From BM003 sp963699835 (GTDB lineage: Bacteria; Pseudomonadota; Gammaproteobacteria; Steroidobacterales; BM003): a stretch of DNA of 64,000 nt. A model generated the notes under the pieces. That model made no database searches and was not told the DNA's origin. It saw nothing but the letters and a program-made list of their open reading frames with translations. Location: the NCBI GenBank assembly GCA_963699835.1, contig CAVOVJ010000013.1:1-64000 (forward strand), in the 5' to 3' direction. Shown piece by piece: positions 51,015-61,813 of this stretch (within the stretch, counting starts at the first letter, position 1; the number at the start of each line of letters is the position of its first letter). The position numbers were made by a program, and so were the translations under genes.

Positions 51015-54000
51015 TCACTCGGTATCGTCCTGGCTCCAGTATGTGCGTACGAACGGCGGCAGATCCAGTCCGCCGATGCCCTCCACGCCGACAAAGCCAT
51101 AGACCCGGTCACAGTCACCGCCCTTACACGCTTCGTCACCGGGGAACAGGAACACGATCTCGGGAGCGATACCGCCCTGCGACAGGCTGTATATGCGGTC
51201 TTCCACGGTAAGATCGTCTTCACCGCCAACGCCGTCGAGGTTGTTGACCGGGCTGCCGTCGGAGGCATTCACAATGAACAACTTGTTGACGCCAAGGCCA
51301 GGCAGGCACGGATTGTCGCCGGATTTTGGCGTAAAGGTCGTGAAAAAGACCTTGTCCGCAAATGTACGTGCCTCCGCCAGCACTTTCTCACCGATCCAGC
51401 CGCCATCGCGCAACTCGATCATCCAGCCGGGTTGACCGTCGGCGATGTTCGGACTAGCGTCGTCTGTAACATCGACGAGATCGGCCGGGGTGATTGGCGC
51501 AAGCGCATCGTACTGCGCCTGGGTCAGGCGGTTGAAGGTGTTCTTGTCACGCAGCGCGTAGAAGGCATTGTGATTATCGCGATCCAGCGGATGCGCGCGA
51601 TAGCCTGAACCGATGCCTATGTGCATAAACCGCATCGACCTGGTAGTGATGACTGCGGTATCCGGGGCGTAATAGAAACGGCGCGTGTCCGCGAGGGTGG
51701 GTGCGCCCATGCCCGCCGCACCGAGCTCGGCAAGGACGCCGCCGGCGGCCAGCGTGTTTGCCGTGTTGCCGTTGGTAATATCTATGCGCCACACCCGTCC
51801 ACCGGTGTCCGAAGCATAGAAGCGGTCAGCATAGCCGTCATTGTTCAGGTCGAGGACCCGAACATCGCCCGGAATGGAGTTGACCATCTTGGGCAAGTTG
51901 AGATTGCTGTTATCGCTGCTCGCCTGCCACAGCAGCGCGCCGGACAAGGCGTCAATGATCGTGATGTTGTTGCCGCTCCCATCGACACTGTAGGGATCGT
52001 TGTCCTGACTCGAGTCGTAACCACCGCCGAACACCAGCACGAAATCATCGGGATTCTGCCCCTTGTCGGCGATCTCTATCCGGGTCGGAATCGGCGTCGA
52101 CCACGTCTGACCAAGACCCGGAATATCGTTGCCGTCTTTGGCCCACATCAGGATCGGGTTTTTCTTGTCGGTGACATCCATCGCGAACACGGTGTCTCCG
52201 CCGCGGCGCATCCCGTAGAACAAGTAGACCTTGTCACCCTCAAGTGGCTCGACGATACCGTTCTGATCGATGTCCACCTTGACCGCGCGAAGGTTGCCGT
52301 CGATCCCGTAGAACCGGTCGGCAGTCGCATTGTTGTCGTACAGTCGCGGCAGGTGTTCGAACAACTCAGCAGGGATGAACCCCCACAGCTCCTCACCGCT
52401 ATTCGGGTCCAGCGCGTGCAGGTACCCGTCGTTGTTGGCGGTGTAGATAACGGAGTCGTCGAGATCCGGATTGATTTGGGTGCCGCCGTAGATCACCGAA
52501 ACCGGCCTGGCATGCAACGGATCGCCCATTGCGTAGCGCGGCTCATCGACATTGCCGTCCTGGTCGGCGTCGGTCATGTCGATGCCGCGCGCGTGGCGGA
52601 TAATGTCGCAATTGCGCGAGGGGCAGGTGTTCTCGGCGGCATAGCCGGGCAAACCGTTGAGCGCATCCAGCAGATCCGCATTCGCCTCGTTGAAGCGGTT
52701 GATGTCCGCCGCGAGATTCTTGTTGCCGAGGTAGGTGAAGACCTTGCGCATGGCGGGGTCAGGAAGTTGGTTGGCCGCGCCGCCTTCGCTGACATTGGAG
52801 CCATCGGCCTGGGCCGACCAGATGCTGTGAGCGTTCTCTTTGAAAAACCCGGTAGCGGGGTCGACAACGGCGGTGACTTCGTCGGCACCGACGATTTCAC
52901 CGTCCACCAGTTTGTATTTCTTGATATTGCCGGGCCAGTGCTCTTCGCCGGCCGGGCGGAACACAGCGACGAACAGATCGTTGAGTGTCTGGGTGCGGTT
53001 GAATGCGTTGACCGACACCGTCGGTGAGACAAAGGTCGTATCGTCTTCGAGAATCTCGCGCACGATATTGGTCAGCACCGTCGTCAGCGACGCCGCGTCA
53101 TTGGCCCGGAAGTACTCGCCACCGCCTTTGTTTGCCGTTTCCTGCAGCAGCGGGATGTTTTCTACGAAGCCGATGGTGTAGGTCGTGACGTTTTGCTGGC
53201 CGCGCAGATTGGGCTCGATATCGGCCTCGAACAGGTATTTCGCCATGTCGTCGAGGCACGCGCCATTCGTACCGCTCCCGCAAGCCGGGCCCACCGCCTG
53301 GGCGTAGCCTGGCAGCGCGGCAATCCGGTCGTCGGCATCTACATCGCGGGTGGGCTCACCGTCAGAGAGCATGACAATGTAATTTTTCTGGCATTCGAAA
53401 CTGACCGGCTGGTTGTAAGCGGTGAGATCGGCCGGGTTGCGCGAGCCGGGCACGCTGAGCACCGGGCCCACATCGCCATACACGACACTGCCGCCGGTGT
53501 AATACTGACCGGCCTCGTAAAGTGTTTCGGACAACGGCGTCCAGCCATGCGAGGGCAAGCGAATTGACCTGCGCTTTCATGTCGTCGCGGATCAAGTCGA
53601 TGTCGTCGATTTGCTGCAGCACCGGGCCGCCCTGGTCGTTGTTGAAACGCATCAGGCCGACATTGACGCCCTTCATCGAGTCGAGCAGCTGGTTGGTCAC
53701 CTGTTTGACGATGTTAATCCGGGTATCGACGCCAATCGTTATCCCGTTGTCGTTCCACCAGTTCACATAGTTGGAGTCATACAACGTATATGTGCGTCCG
53801 GTGCGAGCACCGGTCCAGGACACCTCGGCGGCCTCGTCGGCGGTCCACATCTCGTTCACGTCGCCATCCTGGGCAAAAACCTTGTTGGGGTCGCCCTCGC
53901 CATGGATGCCGCGGTCACCGCGGCACTCGACTTCGCGATTTTTTGCTCCGGCGCGAATGCGTTGCCAGCGAATATTCCCGCGATGGTACTGGGTTGCACG

Positions 54001-54360
54001 ATCGGTGTAGACGCCGGAACTGGCGAATGCAATCTCGGCGGATTCGCATTCCAGCGCACCGCGGTTGAAATAGTTGTCGCTGTTGCAGGCCGGCGGATCA
54101 CCGGGGCCCTCGCGCCAGAAAACGACATCGTCCGGACAACCGGCATCGTAGACCTGATCCGCGTCGTAGGGGATTTTGGTGACGACCTGGCCACCCATAC
54201 TTCCCGACGAGTCGAGAATGAACAGGATATTGGGTTGCGAGCCGTCGATCGGGTCGACTTCGCCGAGAAACAACTCGGTATCGTCTGCGGTCACCGGGCC
54301 GGCGGTAAACAGCGGCACGGCAAGCGCGGCGACAAAATTCAGTATGGCAGTCCGTTTCAT
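51015..54360 (-). CDS. pilY1: Type IV pilus tip/assembly protein PilY1, one frameshift
   Basis: ATG 54360 is preceded by AGGGAGG and gives a signal peptide (MKRTAILNFVAALAVPLFTA). The first part holds a von Willebrand A domain with the MIDAS motif NILFILDSSGSMGG. Near 53555 the frame changes (VNSLAL against LPSHGWTPLSETLYEAGQ). From there the second frame runs to 51015 with a PilY1 beta-propeller: SVIYTANNDGYLHALDPNSG, GEELWGFIPAELFEHLPRLY and calcium loops such as DIDQNGIVEPLEGD and DLNNDGYADRFY. Rejoined, it has about 1,115 residues, a normal PilY1. The break may be an assembly error. Confidence 0.85.
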
Positions 54361-54816
54361 GGTACTGACCTCCCTAAAGCTTCGCTTAAGGCCTGCACGG
54401 AAGCCCGGGCGGCGACGCTGGTCGTCCTGCTCGGGTGTGGCGGGCGGCGCTGCCGGCGAAGCCGACGGTCTGGTGATCGGGCTCACGACGATGCGAGTGA
54501 CTTCATTGGTGCCCGGGCGGTAGAACACGTACACGGCGGAGTCATAGTTTTCTTTCAGCAACTCGCGAAAATCCGTGTAGGCAACGGTTTCCTCTTCTTT
54601 GAAAAAATTTGTCTTCGCGTCGGACTGCATCGCGGTCGGTGCGCAATCCGAGCAGGTTTTTACGTACATCGTGCGGCCCTGCTCGGCCGGCAGCTGCACG
54701 TCGGCGGCGCTGACCTCGTAGGCATCCTCGACCAGTTCCATGAACTGGGCGCCGTGGGCCGGAGTCCAGGCGGATATCGCAAGCGTGAATATGGAGAAAA
54801 GAAGCGTGGTTTTCAT
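54357..54816 (-). CDS. Exported protein of unknown function inserted between pilX and pilY1
   Basis: A start at 54816 gives MKTTLLFSIFTLAISAWTPA, a clear signal peptide, then a mature part of about 130 residues: FMELVEDAYEVSAADVQLPA, TMYVKTCSDCAPTAMQSDAK, DFRELLKENYDSAVYVFYRP and NEVTRIVVSP, followed by a Pro/Ala-rich tail. A CSDC pair could form a disulfide. As it stands the frame runs on into pilY1. A shift near 54400 would instead give VAARASVQALSEALGRSVP and a stop overlapping the pilY1 start by ATGA, the more natural arrangement. It is not PilY2, which in Pseudomonas lies after pilY1. I do not recognise it. Confidence 0.65.
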
Positions 54817-54843
54817 GACTGTTTACCCTCCCTGAGACGAATC

Positions 54844-55301
54844 TCAGTTGCCGCCACCGTTCGGGCCGATGACGTAGAAACCCTGGTTGTGCACCGAATT
54901 GGCATTGCGCTGTGCCTGGCCGGTGCTGCCAACCTCAAAGTGGTATGCCGAGAAGCCGCCACCGCCGACCCCCTGGTGAAACCGAGCCCGGGCCGCGGCG
55001 GCGGCGCCGTCTCAATTTCGAAACTCGTTTCGCTGACAAACGTGGACTGATTCGGCAGCACCGTGAGCGGTGAGGTCACCGTGCCCTGGGTTGTAAAGTC
55101 GCCACCCGTGAGCGCCCGGTCGATGCCGGTTTCAGCGGCCTGGAACGCGTTTTCCGAATACTGGTCATTGGTGGCCATCGTCCACTCGAGCGTGGCCGTA
55201 TTCATTCCGGAAACACCGAGGACGGTGAGCACGAGCAGCAGTACCAGGCCGACTACCAGCGCGGCTCCCTGCTGCCGGGATTGCAGTGTGATGTTGCTCA
55301 T
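54844..55301 (-). CDS. pilX: Type IV pilus minor pilin PilX, one frameshift
   Basis: A start at 55301 overlaps the pilW stop. The N-terminus SRQQGAALVVGLVLLLVLTV is the PilX-type prepilin start (cleavage after Gly; no Glu5, as usual for PilX). The frame then reads NTATLEWTMATNDQYSENAF and AAETGIDRALTGG. Near 54990 a one-base change leads to VGGGGFSAYHFEVGSTGQAQ, ending NQGFYVIGPNGGGN with stop at 54844. Without the change the tail is Arg/Ala-rich nonsense to 54813. It is probably an intact gene with a sequence error. Confidence 0.75.
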
Positions 55302-56254
55302 GTTCGCGAGTTCCTGAGTTCAATCGTTTTTGAGACGAGCACCCGGCGGAACGCATCGTTGGGTGCGGGCACATTGCGATCTGCATAAACGTAATTGGCG
55401 TTGTCGACGTGACCGATCTGGGGCTGGTCGGAGCGCATCAGAAACCACAGCCGCACCGCCACAATCAAAGAGCCTGCCGGCAGGTTGTTCGGGTTGACGT
55501 AGCGGTTCGCCGCGCCGTCGCCGCTCGTGTCGACGCCGTACTGGACCTGGAAGTCCTCGACCCCGGGAATGACTTCCTCATCCTGGAGCAGGGGTCCTGC
55601 GACCAGGGTCTTGCGTCGCAGCGACGGGATGCCGGCGCCAATGGTTGAATCCTGGCTCACGTAATAGGCGTGCACGACCACGTCGTGAGTCTGCGACTGG
55701 GCCGGGGCAAACCCGCCGGGTACGACACCGTCCCAAAAAACCTGGATCCGCTGGCGGTCGCTCTGGACCTGCACGCGCCCCGGTTGAGCCACAGTGGGCT
55801 CGATGGAACCGCGGCGCACGACGAGGACGTCGGTATTGTTCTGGACGCCGGCACCGAACGCGGCACACCCCGCCCAGGGAAAGGCGTTGTTGTTGCCTTC
55901 GATAGTGAGATTGAGGTCGACCGAAAAATTGACGCGGCAATCTCCGGCCACACCGACTGCCAGAGCGTCGCCCTGAGCGGCCGCGCCATCAACGGTGATC
56001 ATGCCGTTATTGAGACCCCAGTACCCGGCCTGGCGAATATCGGGCTCGACGATATCAAGCGCGAACCGCGCGTTTTCCTGAATGCGCGCCAGTATCTCGT
56101 TGGTCTGATAAGCATTGCGGCTGTTGACATACACAGTGATGGCGCCGGCCAGCAGAATGGCGCCGATCAGCAGCGCAACCATCAGTTCCACCAGTGTGAC
56201 CCCACGCATGAGGCGGCCCATTGCGACCCGGGTTGTTCGGCTGGCGATGATCAT
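55298..56254 (-). CDS. pilW: Type IV pilus minor pilin PilW
   Basis: The protein has 318 residues. The prepilin leader ends LMRG, then VTLVELMVALLIGAILLAGA with Glu5. QENARFALDIVEPDIRQAGY is a PilW hallmark. The C-terminal half is a large globular domain (FQVQYGVDTSGDGAANRYV). PilV, PilW and PilX form the priming complex with PilY1 at the pilus tip. Start follows the pilV stop directly. Confidence 0.92.
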   Translation of the reverse strand: MIIASRTTRVAMGRLMRGVTLVELMVALLIGAILLAGAITVYVNSRNAYQTNEILARIQENARFALDIVEPDIRQAGYWGLNNGMITVDGAAAQGDALAVGVAGDCRVNFSVDLNLTIEGNNNAFPWAGCAAFGAGVQNNTDVLVVRRGSIEPTVAQPGRVQVQSDRQRIQVFWDGVVPGGFAPAQSQTHDVVVHAYYVSQDSTIGAGIPSLRRKTLVAGPLLQDEEVIPGVEDFQVQYGVDTSGDGAANRYVNPNNLPAGSLIVAVRLWFLMRSDQPQIGHVDNANYVYADRNVPAPNDAFRRVLVSKTIELRNSRT

Positions 56255-56736
56255 ATTTGCACCGTGAGGACGTAGGATACCGGGGCAGCCTGGCCCACCT
56301 CGTTCCAGGTAACGGAAATGGTGTAGGTGGCCGGCAGTCCCGCGACGGCCGGGGCGAACAGGATTTGCGACACGCCATTCGGCAACAGCCCGGCAATCGA
56401 TTGCTGCCAGATCTGAAGATCATCGGCTGCCATCTCGGCGGCCGTGCAGTCGTTCGAGATTCCGACATCGTCGGCGCAATTGTTGTCGGCTGCCGCTCCG
56501 GCATAAGCGGCCCCGGCGCCCGGATTGGCGCGGATGCGCTCGGCCATGTCGGAAACGAGGATTACGGCCTGGGTACGGTGGATCGCCGTGCGACCCGAGC
56601 GCAGGCTGTCGACGTACAAAGCGGCGATTCCGAGCATGCCGATGGAGAGCACGACCAGTGCCACCAGCACCTCGATCAGCGAGAATCCGCGTTGTCGTTT
56701 GCCATATTGTGACGATTGCATTTGTATGCCTCTCAA
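56251..56736 (-). CDS. pilV: Type IV pilus minor pilin PilV
   Basis: The protein has 161 residues. The leader ends QRG, then FSLIEVLVALVVLSIGMLGI with Glu5, followed by AALYVDSLRSGRTAIHRTQA and VILVSDMAERIRANP, a typical PilV. It ends VSYVLTVQI. Part of the minor-pilin priming complex. Confidence 0.92.
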   Translation of the reverse strand: MRGIQMQSSQYGKRQRGFSLIEVLVALVVLSIGMLGIAALYVDSLRSGRTAIHRTQAVILVSDMAERIRANPGAGAAYAGAAADNNCADDVGISNDCTAAEMAADDLQIWQQSIAGLLPNGVSQILFAPAVAGLPATYTISVTWNEVGQAAPVSYVLTVQI

Positions 56737-56760
56737 ATCCCGTCGGGCCCGGCGTCAGCG

Positions 56761-57369
56761 CTAGGGACAGCCACCAAGGGTTGCCGCGACCCGTGCCGTA
56801 TCGCGATAAACCTGCGGCCGTCCGGTCGGGGCAACCGTGATCGTTCGCGCCGCCGAATTCCCGCCGCCAAGATCCCTGTTGCCGCGGACATCGCAAAATA
56901 GGAAGTTGTTCACGCCCGCGCCGAGTCCGGGGATGTCGCGGGTAAATCCGGTGGCGGCGATGGAGACGTAATTACCGTCGGTAAGAACGTTGACGCCGTC
57001 CGGAAACGGCTGGACCCGGATAATGTCTTCGCCGGCGTCGATGGTGCCGTTACCGTCGGGCAGGCCATCGCCATTGCCGTCGTTGTCATCCGCAAACACG
57101 ATCCAGCCCGCAATGGCCCCGGCGACGCAGGCCGGCGCGGCCGCAGCCGTATCGTCGGTAGGACAAAGGGTCACCGGAGCGCGTCGCTTGACCGCCTCGG
57201 CCCGTGCCACGGAAATCGCCGCGATCATGTCGTTGGCGACCGTTGTTATGCGCGCATTGCGCTGAAACTCGACCATGCTGGGAATTCCGATCCCCAGGAC
57301 GATGCCGGCGATAAATAGCGTGACCAGCAGTTCGAGCAGCGTGATTCCGGATTGACGAAGTTTGTCCAT
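56761..57369 (-). CDS. fimT: GspH/FimT-family pseudopilin
   Basis: The protein has 202 residues: MDKLRQSG leader, then ITLLELLVTLFIAGIVLGIG with Glu5, VANDMIAAISVARAEAVKRR and a C-terminal beta domain with APTGRPQVYRDTARVAATLG, the GspH/FimT pattern. Two such genes lead the operon, corresponding to fimT/fimU of Pseudomonas; which is which cannot be told. Confidence 0.88.
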   Translation of the reverse strand: MDKLRQSGITLLELLVTLFIAGIVLGIGIPSMVEFQRNARITTVANDMIAAISVARAEAVKRRAPVTLCPTDDTAAAAPACVAGAIAGWIVFADDNDGNGDGLPDGNGTIDAGEDIIRVQPFPDGVNVLTDGNYVSIAATGFTRDIPGLGAGVNNFLFCDVRGNRDLGGGNSAARTITVAPTGRPQVYRDTARVAATLGGCP

Positions 57370-57444
57370 GGCGCCACTTTAGCGAGCCACGCTGTGCGCT
57401 CCCAAAGGATTTCGGACGAGCGGTCCGGATTTGCCGATAAACGG

Positions 57445-58008
57445 TCATTGCGGTGGCGGCGGACAGGCGAGAGCGCGTCCCGCCGGGCCCTCGGGTGCCA
57501 CTCTCGGGCGTCCGGTATAGCTTATGACAAGGGCGCGTGCGCTGGCCTCGCGACGGCGATCGCAATAGACCAGCGTGCCGTTGGTGGCGCGTTTGCCGAA
57601 TGGCCGGAATACGAATGCGCTGCGGTTACCCGCAAGCGTTGCGGCAAGGTTACCGGTGTTCCGGATCAGTACGGGTTCGCCCGGGTCGACCACGGGCGGC
57701 CGATCGCGGTCGCCGTTGACGAAGATGATCCATCCGCGTTGCCAGCCGTCCCCATTGCCGCTGCAGGAACGGCTGTCCGCCGAGGCGCAGAGCACGGCGT
57801 CGCGGCCGCGCTTGGCCGCCTCGGAACGGGCGAAATGAACCGCATGCACCAGGCCGTTGAGCGTGCTTGTTCGCCGCTGGTCCGCCAGCAGATTGCCGAA
57901 GTAGGGTAGCGCGGCGGCCGTCACGATCACGGTGATCGACAATGCCACTAGCAATTCCAGCAAGGTCATGCCGTTTTTGTGGCAAGAATACGAATCAAAG
58001 TTGTCCAC
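57445..58008 (-). CDS. fimT: GspH/FimT-family pseudopilin, first gene of the operon
   Basis: GTG at 58008 gives VDNFDSYSCHKNG as leader and MTLLELLVALSITVIVTAAA as mature N-terminus with Glu5. The body has VHAVHFARSEAAKRGRDAVL, WQRGWIIFVNGDRDRPPVVD and ALVISYTGRPRVAPEG, as in FimT. FimT proteins can bind DNA for natural transformation in some species. The reading frame is open further upstream (to 58449) but that part overlaps the divergent Fur-family gene and is not pilin-like, so the later start is preferred. Confidence 0.85.
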   Translation of the reverse strand: MDNFDSYSCHKNGMTLLELLVALSITVIVTAAALPYFGNLLADQRRTSTLNGLVHAVHFARSEAAKRGRDAVLCASADSRSCSGNGDGWQRGWIIFVNGDRDRPPVVDPGEPVLIRNTGNLAATLAGNRSAFVFRPFGKRATNGTLVYCDRRREASARALVISYTGRPRVAPEGPAGRALACPPPPQ

Positions 58009-58118
58009 CGCGTCGAGATTAAAAGACGACAGATTGCGGCGGCCACGCGGTAATCTGTCCGTGCCGGTCAGTTTCTGGTCTTTGCGTACAATCATGCCGC
58101 GCAGGGTCGCCGCGGCAA

Positions 58119-58147
58119 TTGGCTGGACACGGGGTCCAACGTATAAT
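58119..58147 (+). promoter_or_regulatory. Sigma-70 promoter of the Fur-family gene
   Basis: TTGGCT, a 17-base spacer, then TATAAT, ending 33 bases before the TTG start. Confidence 0.75.
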
Positions 58148-58179
58148 GCAGGCATTGTATTTTTGACGGGGACTATCCC

Positions 58180-58584
58180 TTGAGACAGGAAGAACTGGTC
58201 AGGTTGCTGGAGTCGCGCGGGGTAACGCCGACCGAACAGCGTCTCGAAGTCGGCAAGGTCGTGTTGCGCCAGCCGCAGCATCTGTCCGCCGATGAGATTC
58301 TCGCCGAGGTTAACCGGGATCGTTCGCGAGTTTCCAAAGCGACCGTCTACAACACGTTGAAGCTGTTTGTCGAGCGCGGACTCGTCCGTGAAATCAACGT
58401 GGATCCAACCCGCATGATCTACGATTCGACGACCCGGCCGCACCATCATTTCTATAATTCCGACACCGGGCAGTTGTGTGATATCGAGCCTGGCGCGGTC
58501 GCAATAAGCGCTATGCCGCGCCTGCCGGAAGGCACTGTCGAGGACGGTGTCGAGGTGATAATCCGAATCCGCAACAGGTCCTGA
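58180..58584 (+). CDS. Fur-family transcriptional regulator
   Basis: The protein has 134 residues from TTG. A Fur-type winged helix is seen: GVTPTEQRLEVGKVVLRQPQ, HLSADEILAEVNRDRSRVSK and SKATVYNTLKLFVERGLVRE, then dimerisation-domain metal ligands (PHHHFYNSDTGQLCDI). The C-terminal CxxC pair of PerR/Zur-type proteins is missing, which is more like Irr or other short Fur relatives. So the metal and targets are uncertain. It is divergent from the minor-pilin operon. Confidence 0.88.
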   Translation: MRQEELVRLLESRGVTPTEQRLEVGKVVLRQPQHLSADEILAEVNRDRSRVSKATVYNTLKLFVERGLVREINVDPTRMIYDSTTRPHHHFYNSDTGQLCDIEPGAVAISAMPRLPEGTVEDGVEVIIRIRNRS

Positions 58585-58649
58585 TAGCGTTCCCGCGTGC
58601 CGTTGTCGCGGCGCGGGGCACCCGATATACTGCGCGACCCTTGCACGAT

Positions 58650-58725
58650 GCCGGCATAGCTCAGTTGGTAGAGCACATCATTCGTAATGATGGGGTCGGG
58701 GGTTCGAATCCCTCTGCCGGCACCA
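58650..58725 (+). tRNA. tRNA-Thr (anticodon CGT)
   Basis: 76 bases including encoded CCA. Acceptor GCCGGCA/TGCCGGC, D-arm TAGCTCAGTTGGTAGAGC, anticodon stem CATCA/TGATG with loop TTCGTAA (anticodon CGT), T-loop GGTTCGAATC. Confidence 0.96.
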
Positions 58726-59913
58726 ATCGCTGATCCGTGCTCATGATTGCGCTGCTGCGCCGATCCCCCCAAGGTATCGCCGTTGATCCTCACCCGGGGT
58801 GAGGCTTGACCGGGGGTCGCCACGTTACGTTTCTGCAACAAACCCCACGCCAGGTGAAATCGTTCTGATACCGGCTGCGTCCAGACTCACACCCACTTTG
58901 AAATTCCGTAGCGGCGGCGACCTAACCCGGACGGGCCGTTCGGGCGATACGAGTGGGACGGCGAACGATGGCGAGCGTGGCGACAACAATCCGAAAGATG
59001 CTCGAGGCAATCGCGCTGGCGGTGATTGTTTCCGTGGTTCTGTTTTTCCTCCGCGAACCAATGCATGTGCAGTTCCCGTTACAGGTGCTGGCACGCGGGC
59101 CCGATTTGTTGCTGCAGCGTGTTTTTGCGCAGCAGTGGTTTCTCGCCGCCTTCGTTTTGCGTGTCGGTGCATGGCTGGCACGCGTTGCGCCGGACGAGCC
59201 GATCGCCGCGGTGGCTGCGCAATCTTCGGGAGATTGGCTGCAGCCGGTTCGCCCAAATTTCCCGATCGAGCCGGTTCCCGGCGGGTTCGATAAAGCCAGT
59301 CGGGGCCCGGGCCGGACAACGCCTGATGACGCGTGCAATTGGGCCGCGGGCGGCGGCGCAGCGAACCTGGCGTTAATGACTGCGGATGTCCGGGCCCGCC
59401 GCAGTGGAATACGGGCTCTTTGACGGCGCCGATTTCGCCCCCGCTGCGGTCGCTATTGTCGCGCACGGCCAGCGTCTATCCCGGTGTTTGCAAGGGTTTG
59501 CGCTGCGTCGATGACGTATCCGCCAGCGCCGCGCTACGGGTGATTCGAGTGGCCGCGGAAAGAGCGGCCGGGATCGATGCTTATATCGCCGCATTGGGTA
59601 GCCGCTTCCTGCTGCTTCGTTACCCTGCTTCGCAGCTCAATCGGCATCTCGATTGCACACCACAGGAATGCTGCAATGCAGTATGAAATACAACGATATT
59701 CCGCGCGTATTCACGGTACTCTCGGCCCGGGATCGGTGCTAGGATTACCGGCGGAAATTAGTTCCGGAATTCAACGTTCTTGAGGAATGGTTTCAGGGGG
59801 AAACTTACCAGGGTGCTGTCACGGCATTCCGAGGCCTTCCGCGGGCACATCGCCCGGACCTGAAAAGGGTGGATTCTCGATATAAATCTTCAAACAAGAA
59901 GAAGGGTGTGAGT
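58726..59913. other. Intergenic region; one doubtful plus-strand frame
   Basis: Nearly 1.2 kb between tRNA-Thr and the DUF1302 gene. A plus-strand frame from ATG 58968 to 59423 begins MASVATTIRKMLEAIALAVI and VSVVLFFLREPMHVQFPLQV, which could be a membrane anchor followed by a small domain. But its end is Gly/Ala/Arg-rich and no family is recognised, so I do not call it a gene. Nothing else is seen; the last 200 bases probably carry the promoter of the next operon. Confidence 0.4.
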
Positions 59914-61772
59914 ATGAAATCGCGTTACACCAAAAGTCGGCGGTTGGGCCTGGCCATAGCGGCGACGTTTTCCACGATGCTGGCGTCGCCTGCTCAAGCC
60001 ATCGATTTCAATCTGTGGGGATTGGATGGCAGTTTTACTTCGGACATCAGTCTCGGAGCGAGCTGGCGGATGCAGGAGCAGGACAAAAACCTGTACTGGT
60101 CCGGCAACAAGGCCGGAGGCAAGGCGTCGTCGAGCAACTCTGACGACGGCAACCTGAACTACGACGAAAATGACATGTATTCGCTGATCTTGAAAGGCGT
60201 CCATGATCTCGAGCTGAAGCGAGGCAACATCGGCGGCTTTCTGCGGTTCAAATACTGGTATGACTACGAGCAGGAAGAAGGCGATCGCAATCACGGAAAC
60301 GTGAACAATTACGAGCGTAACGAATCGCTCGATGACAACGGTTTCAGCGACTTCGCGAAGGGATCCGGATTTAATGTCCTCGACGCCTTTCTGTACGGCA
60401 ATTTCGAAGTTTTCGATAAACCGCTCAACGTCCGTGTGGGTGAGCAGGTCGTCAGCTGGGGCGAGAGTACATTCATCCAGAACGGCATCAACGTGATCAA
60501 CCCGGTCGACGTGACTGCCTTCCGTCGTCCCGGTGTCGAAATCAAAGAAGGCCTGTTGCCGGTCGGCATGATCTACTCACAGCTGGGCTTGACCGATGCA
60601 ATGAGCATCGAGGCCTTCTACCAGTATGAGTGGGCCAAGACCGAAATCGACGGTTGCGGTACCTACTTCTCGGATGCGGATTTCGCAGCAGACGGTTGCA
60701 ACCTGCTGACACTGACTGCTCCGATCGACGATGCCGCATCGGTTGCCAACGGTGTTTACATTAACCGGAGCAGTGACAAGGAGGCGAGCGACGACGGGCA
60801 ATGGGGTGTGGCGTTGCGCTACTTCGCAGAGAGCCTCAACTCGACCGAGTTCGGCCTTTACTACATCAACTATCACAGCCGTACCCCGGTATTCGGCGGT
60901 TTCAATTCCAGTAACGAGTCGCTGGGTGGGCCGCCTGGCGTGCTTTTCATTCCGGGCGACCCGTACGGCGGCAACCCCACGTTCACGGCTGAGTTTCCCG
61001 AGGACATCAAGCTGATCGGGGCGAGCTTTGCGACCAACGTCGCGAGTTTCGCGGTCTCGGCGAGATCAGCTACAAGGAAGACTGGCCGGCGCAGATCAAC
61101 TCGACCGAAATTCTGCAGGCTGCGCTGATCGCACCGCCGTGGGGCCAGATGACGCCGGTGGTGCAGACTCTGGCACCGGGTGAGTTTTTCTCCGGCTACC
61201 AGGAAGTCGACCTGACCCAGGCGCAGACGACGATCGTCAAGTTTTTCGATCAGATCATGGGCGCGAGTCGGGTTTCGCTGATCGGCGAAGTCGGTTGGGC
61301 GCATGTCGGCGGCCGCCCCGGCCGCGCCGAGCGCCGTCTCGGCCGGCACCCGGCCTACGGTATGGGCGAGTTCACGCCGATCGATACACCGTTTGGACCT
61401 CTCACCTGTGATGGCACCGGCGCGGGCAACATTGCCCTCGGCATCGCTCCCAACGTGACCCCGAGTCACTGTACTTCCGACGGTTACGTCACCGACAACT
61501 CCTGGGGCTATCGGATTCGCGGGGTATGGGAATACAACGACGTGTTCAGCGGCGTGAACCTGTTTCCGCAGATTGCCTGGTCGCACGATGTCGCCGGCGT
61601 ATTCCCGGGCGCGGGCTTTAATGCAGACAATCAGGCGCTGGGTCTCAGCGTCCGCGCGGAATACAATCGCAAGTATCGCGCCGACATCGGTTATGTCTCG
61701 TTTTTCGGTGGCGATTACGACTCTCGCAACGACCGTGACTTTCTGTCGCTCAGCGTCGGTGTGAGTTTCTGA
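59914..61772 (+). CDS. DUF1302 outer-membrane-type protein, one frameshift
   Basis: ATG 59914 follows AGAAGGG and gives a signal peptide (LGLAIAATFSTMLASPAQAI). The DUF1302 pattern is clear: GSFTSDISLGASWRMQEQDK, FDKPLNVRVGEQVVSWGEST and FIQNGINVINPVDVTAFRRP. It continues as beta strands with the terminal FFGGDYDSRNDRDFLSLSVG, VSF ending of a barrel. Near 61052 a single G seems to be missing; restoring it gives GEISYKEDWPAQINSTEILQ and joins the second half. Rejoined length is about 620 residues. It is paired with DUF1329 and a YCF48-like gene, a set often found with RND/MMPL exporters for lipids or hydrocarbons. Confidence 0.85.
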
Positions 61773-61813
61773 CCCTGCCTGGCGACGATATCCAGTTAAC
61801 GAGGAAGTTGATA

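Noticed and set aside
51621..53027. Plus-strand open frame of 468 residues
   Set aside because: Antisense to the pilY1 propeller; Val/Ile/Arg-rich with no family features.
53611..55050. Plus-strand open frame of 479 residues
   Set aside because: Antisense to pilX, the unknown operon gene and pilY1; no motif.
57445..58449. Longer 334-residue version of the first FimT-like protein
   Set aside because: The added N-terminus overlaps the divergent Fur-family gene and its promoter and would bury the prepilin leader in the middle of the protein.
58825..59466. Minus-strand frame of 213 residues after tRNA-Thr
   Set aside because: Pro/Arg-rich low-complexity translation typical of a GC-rich non-coding frame.
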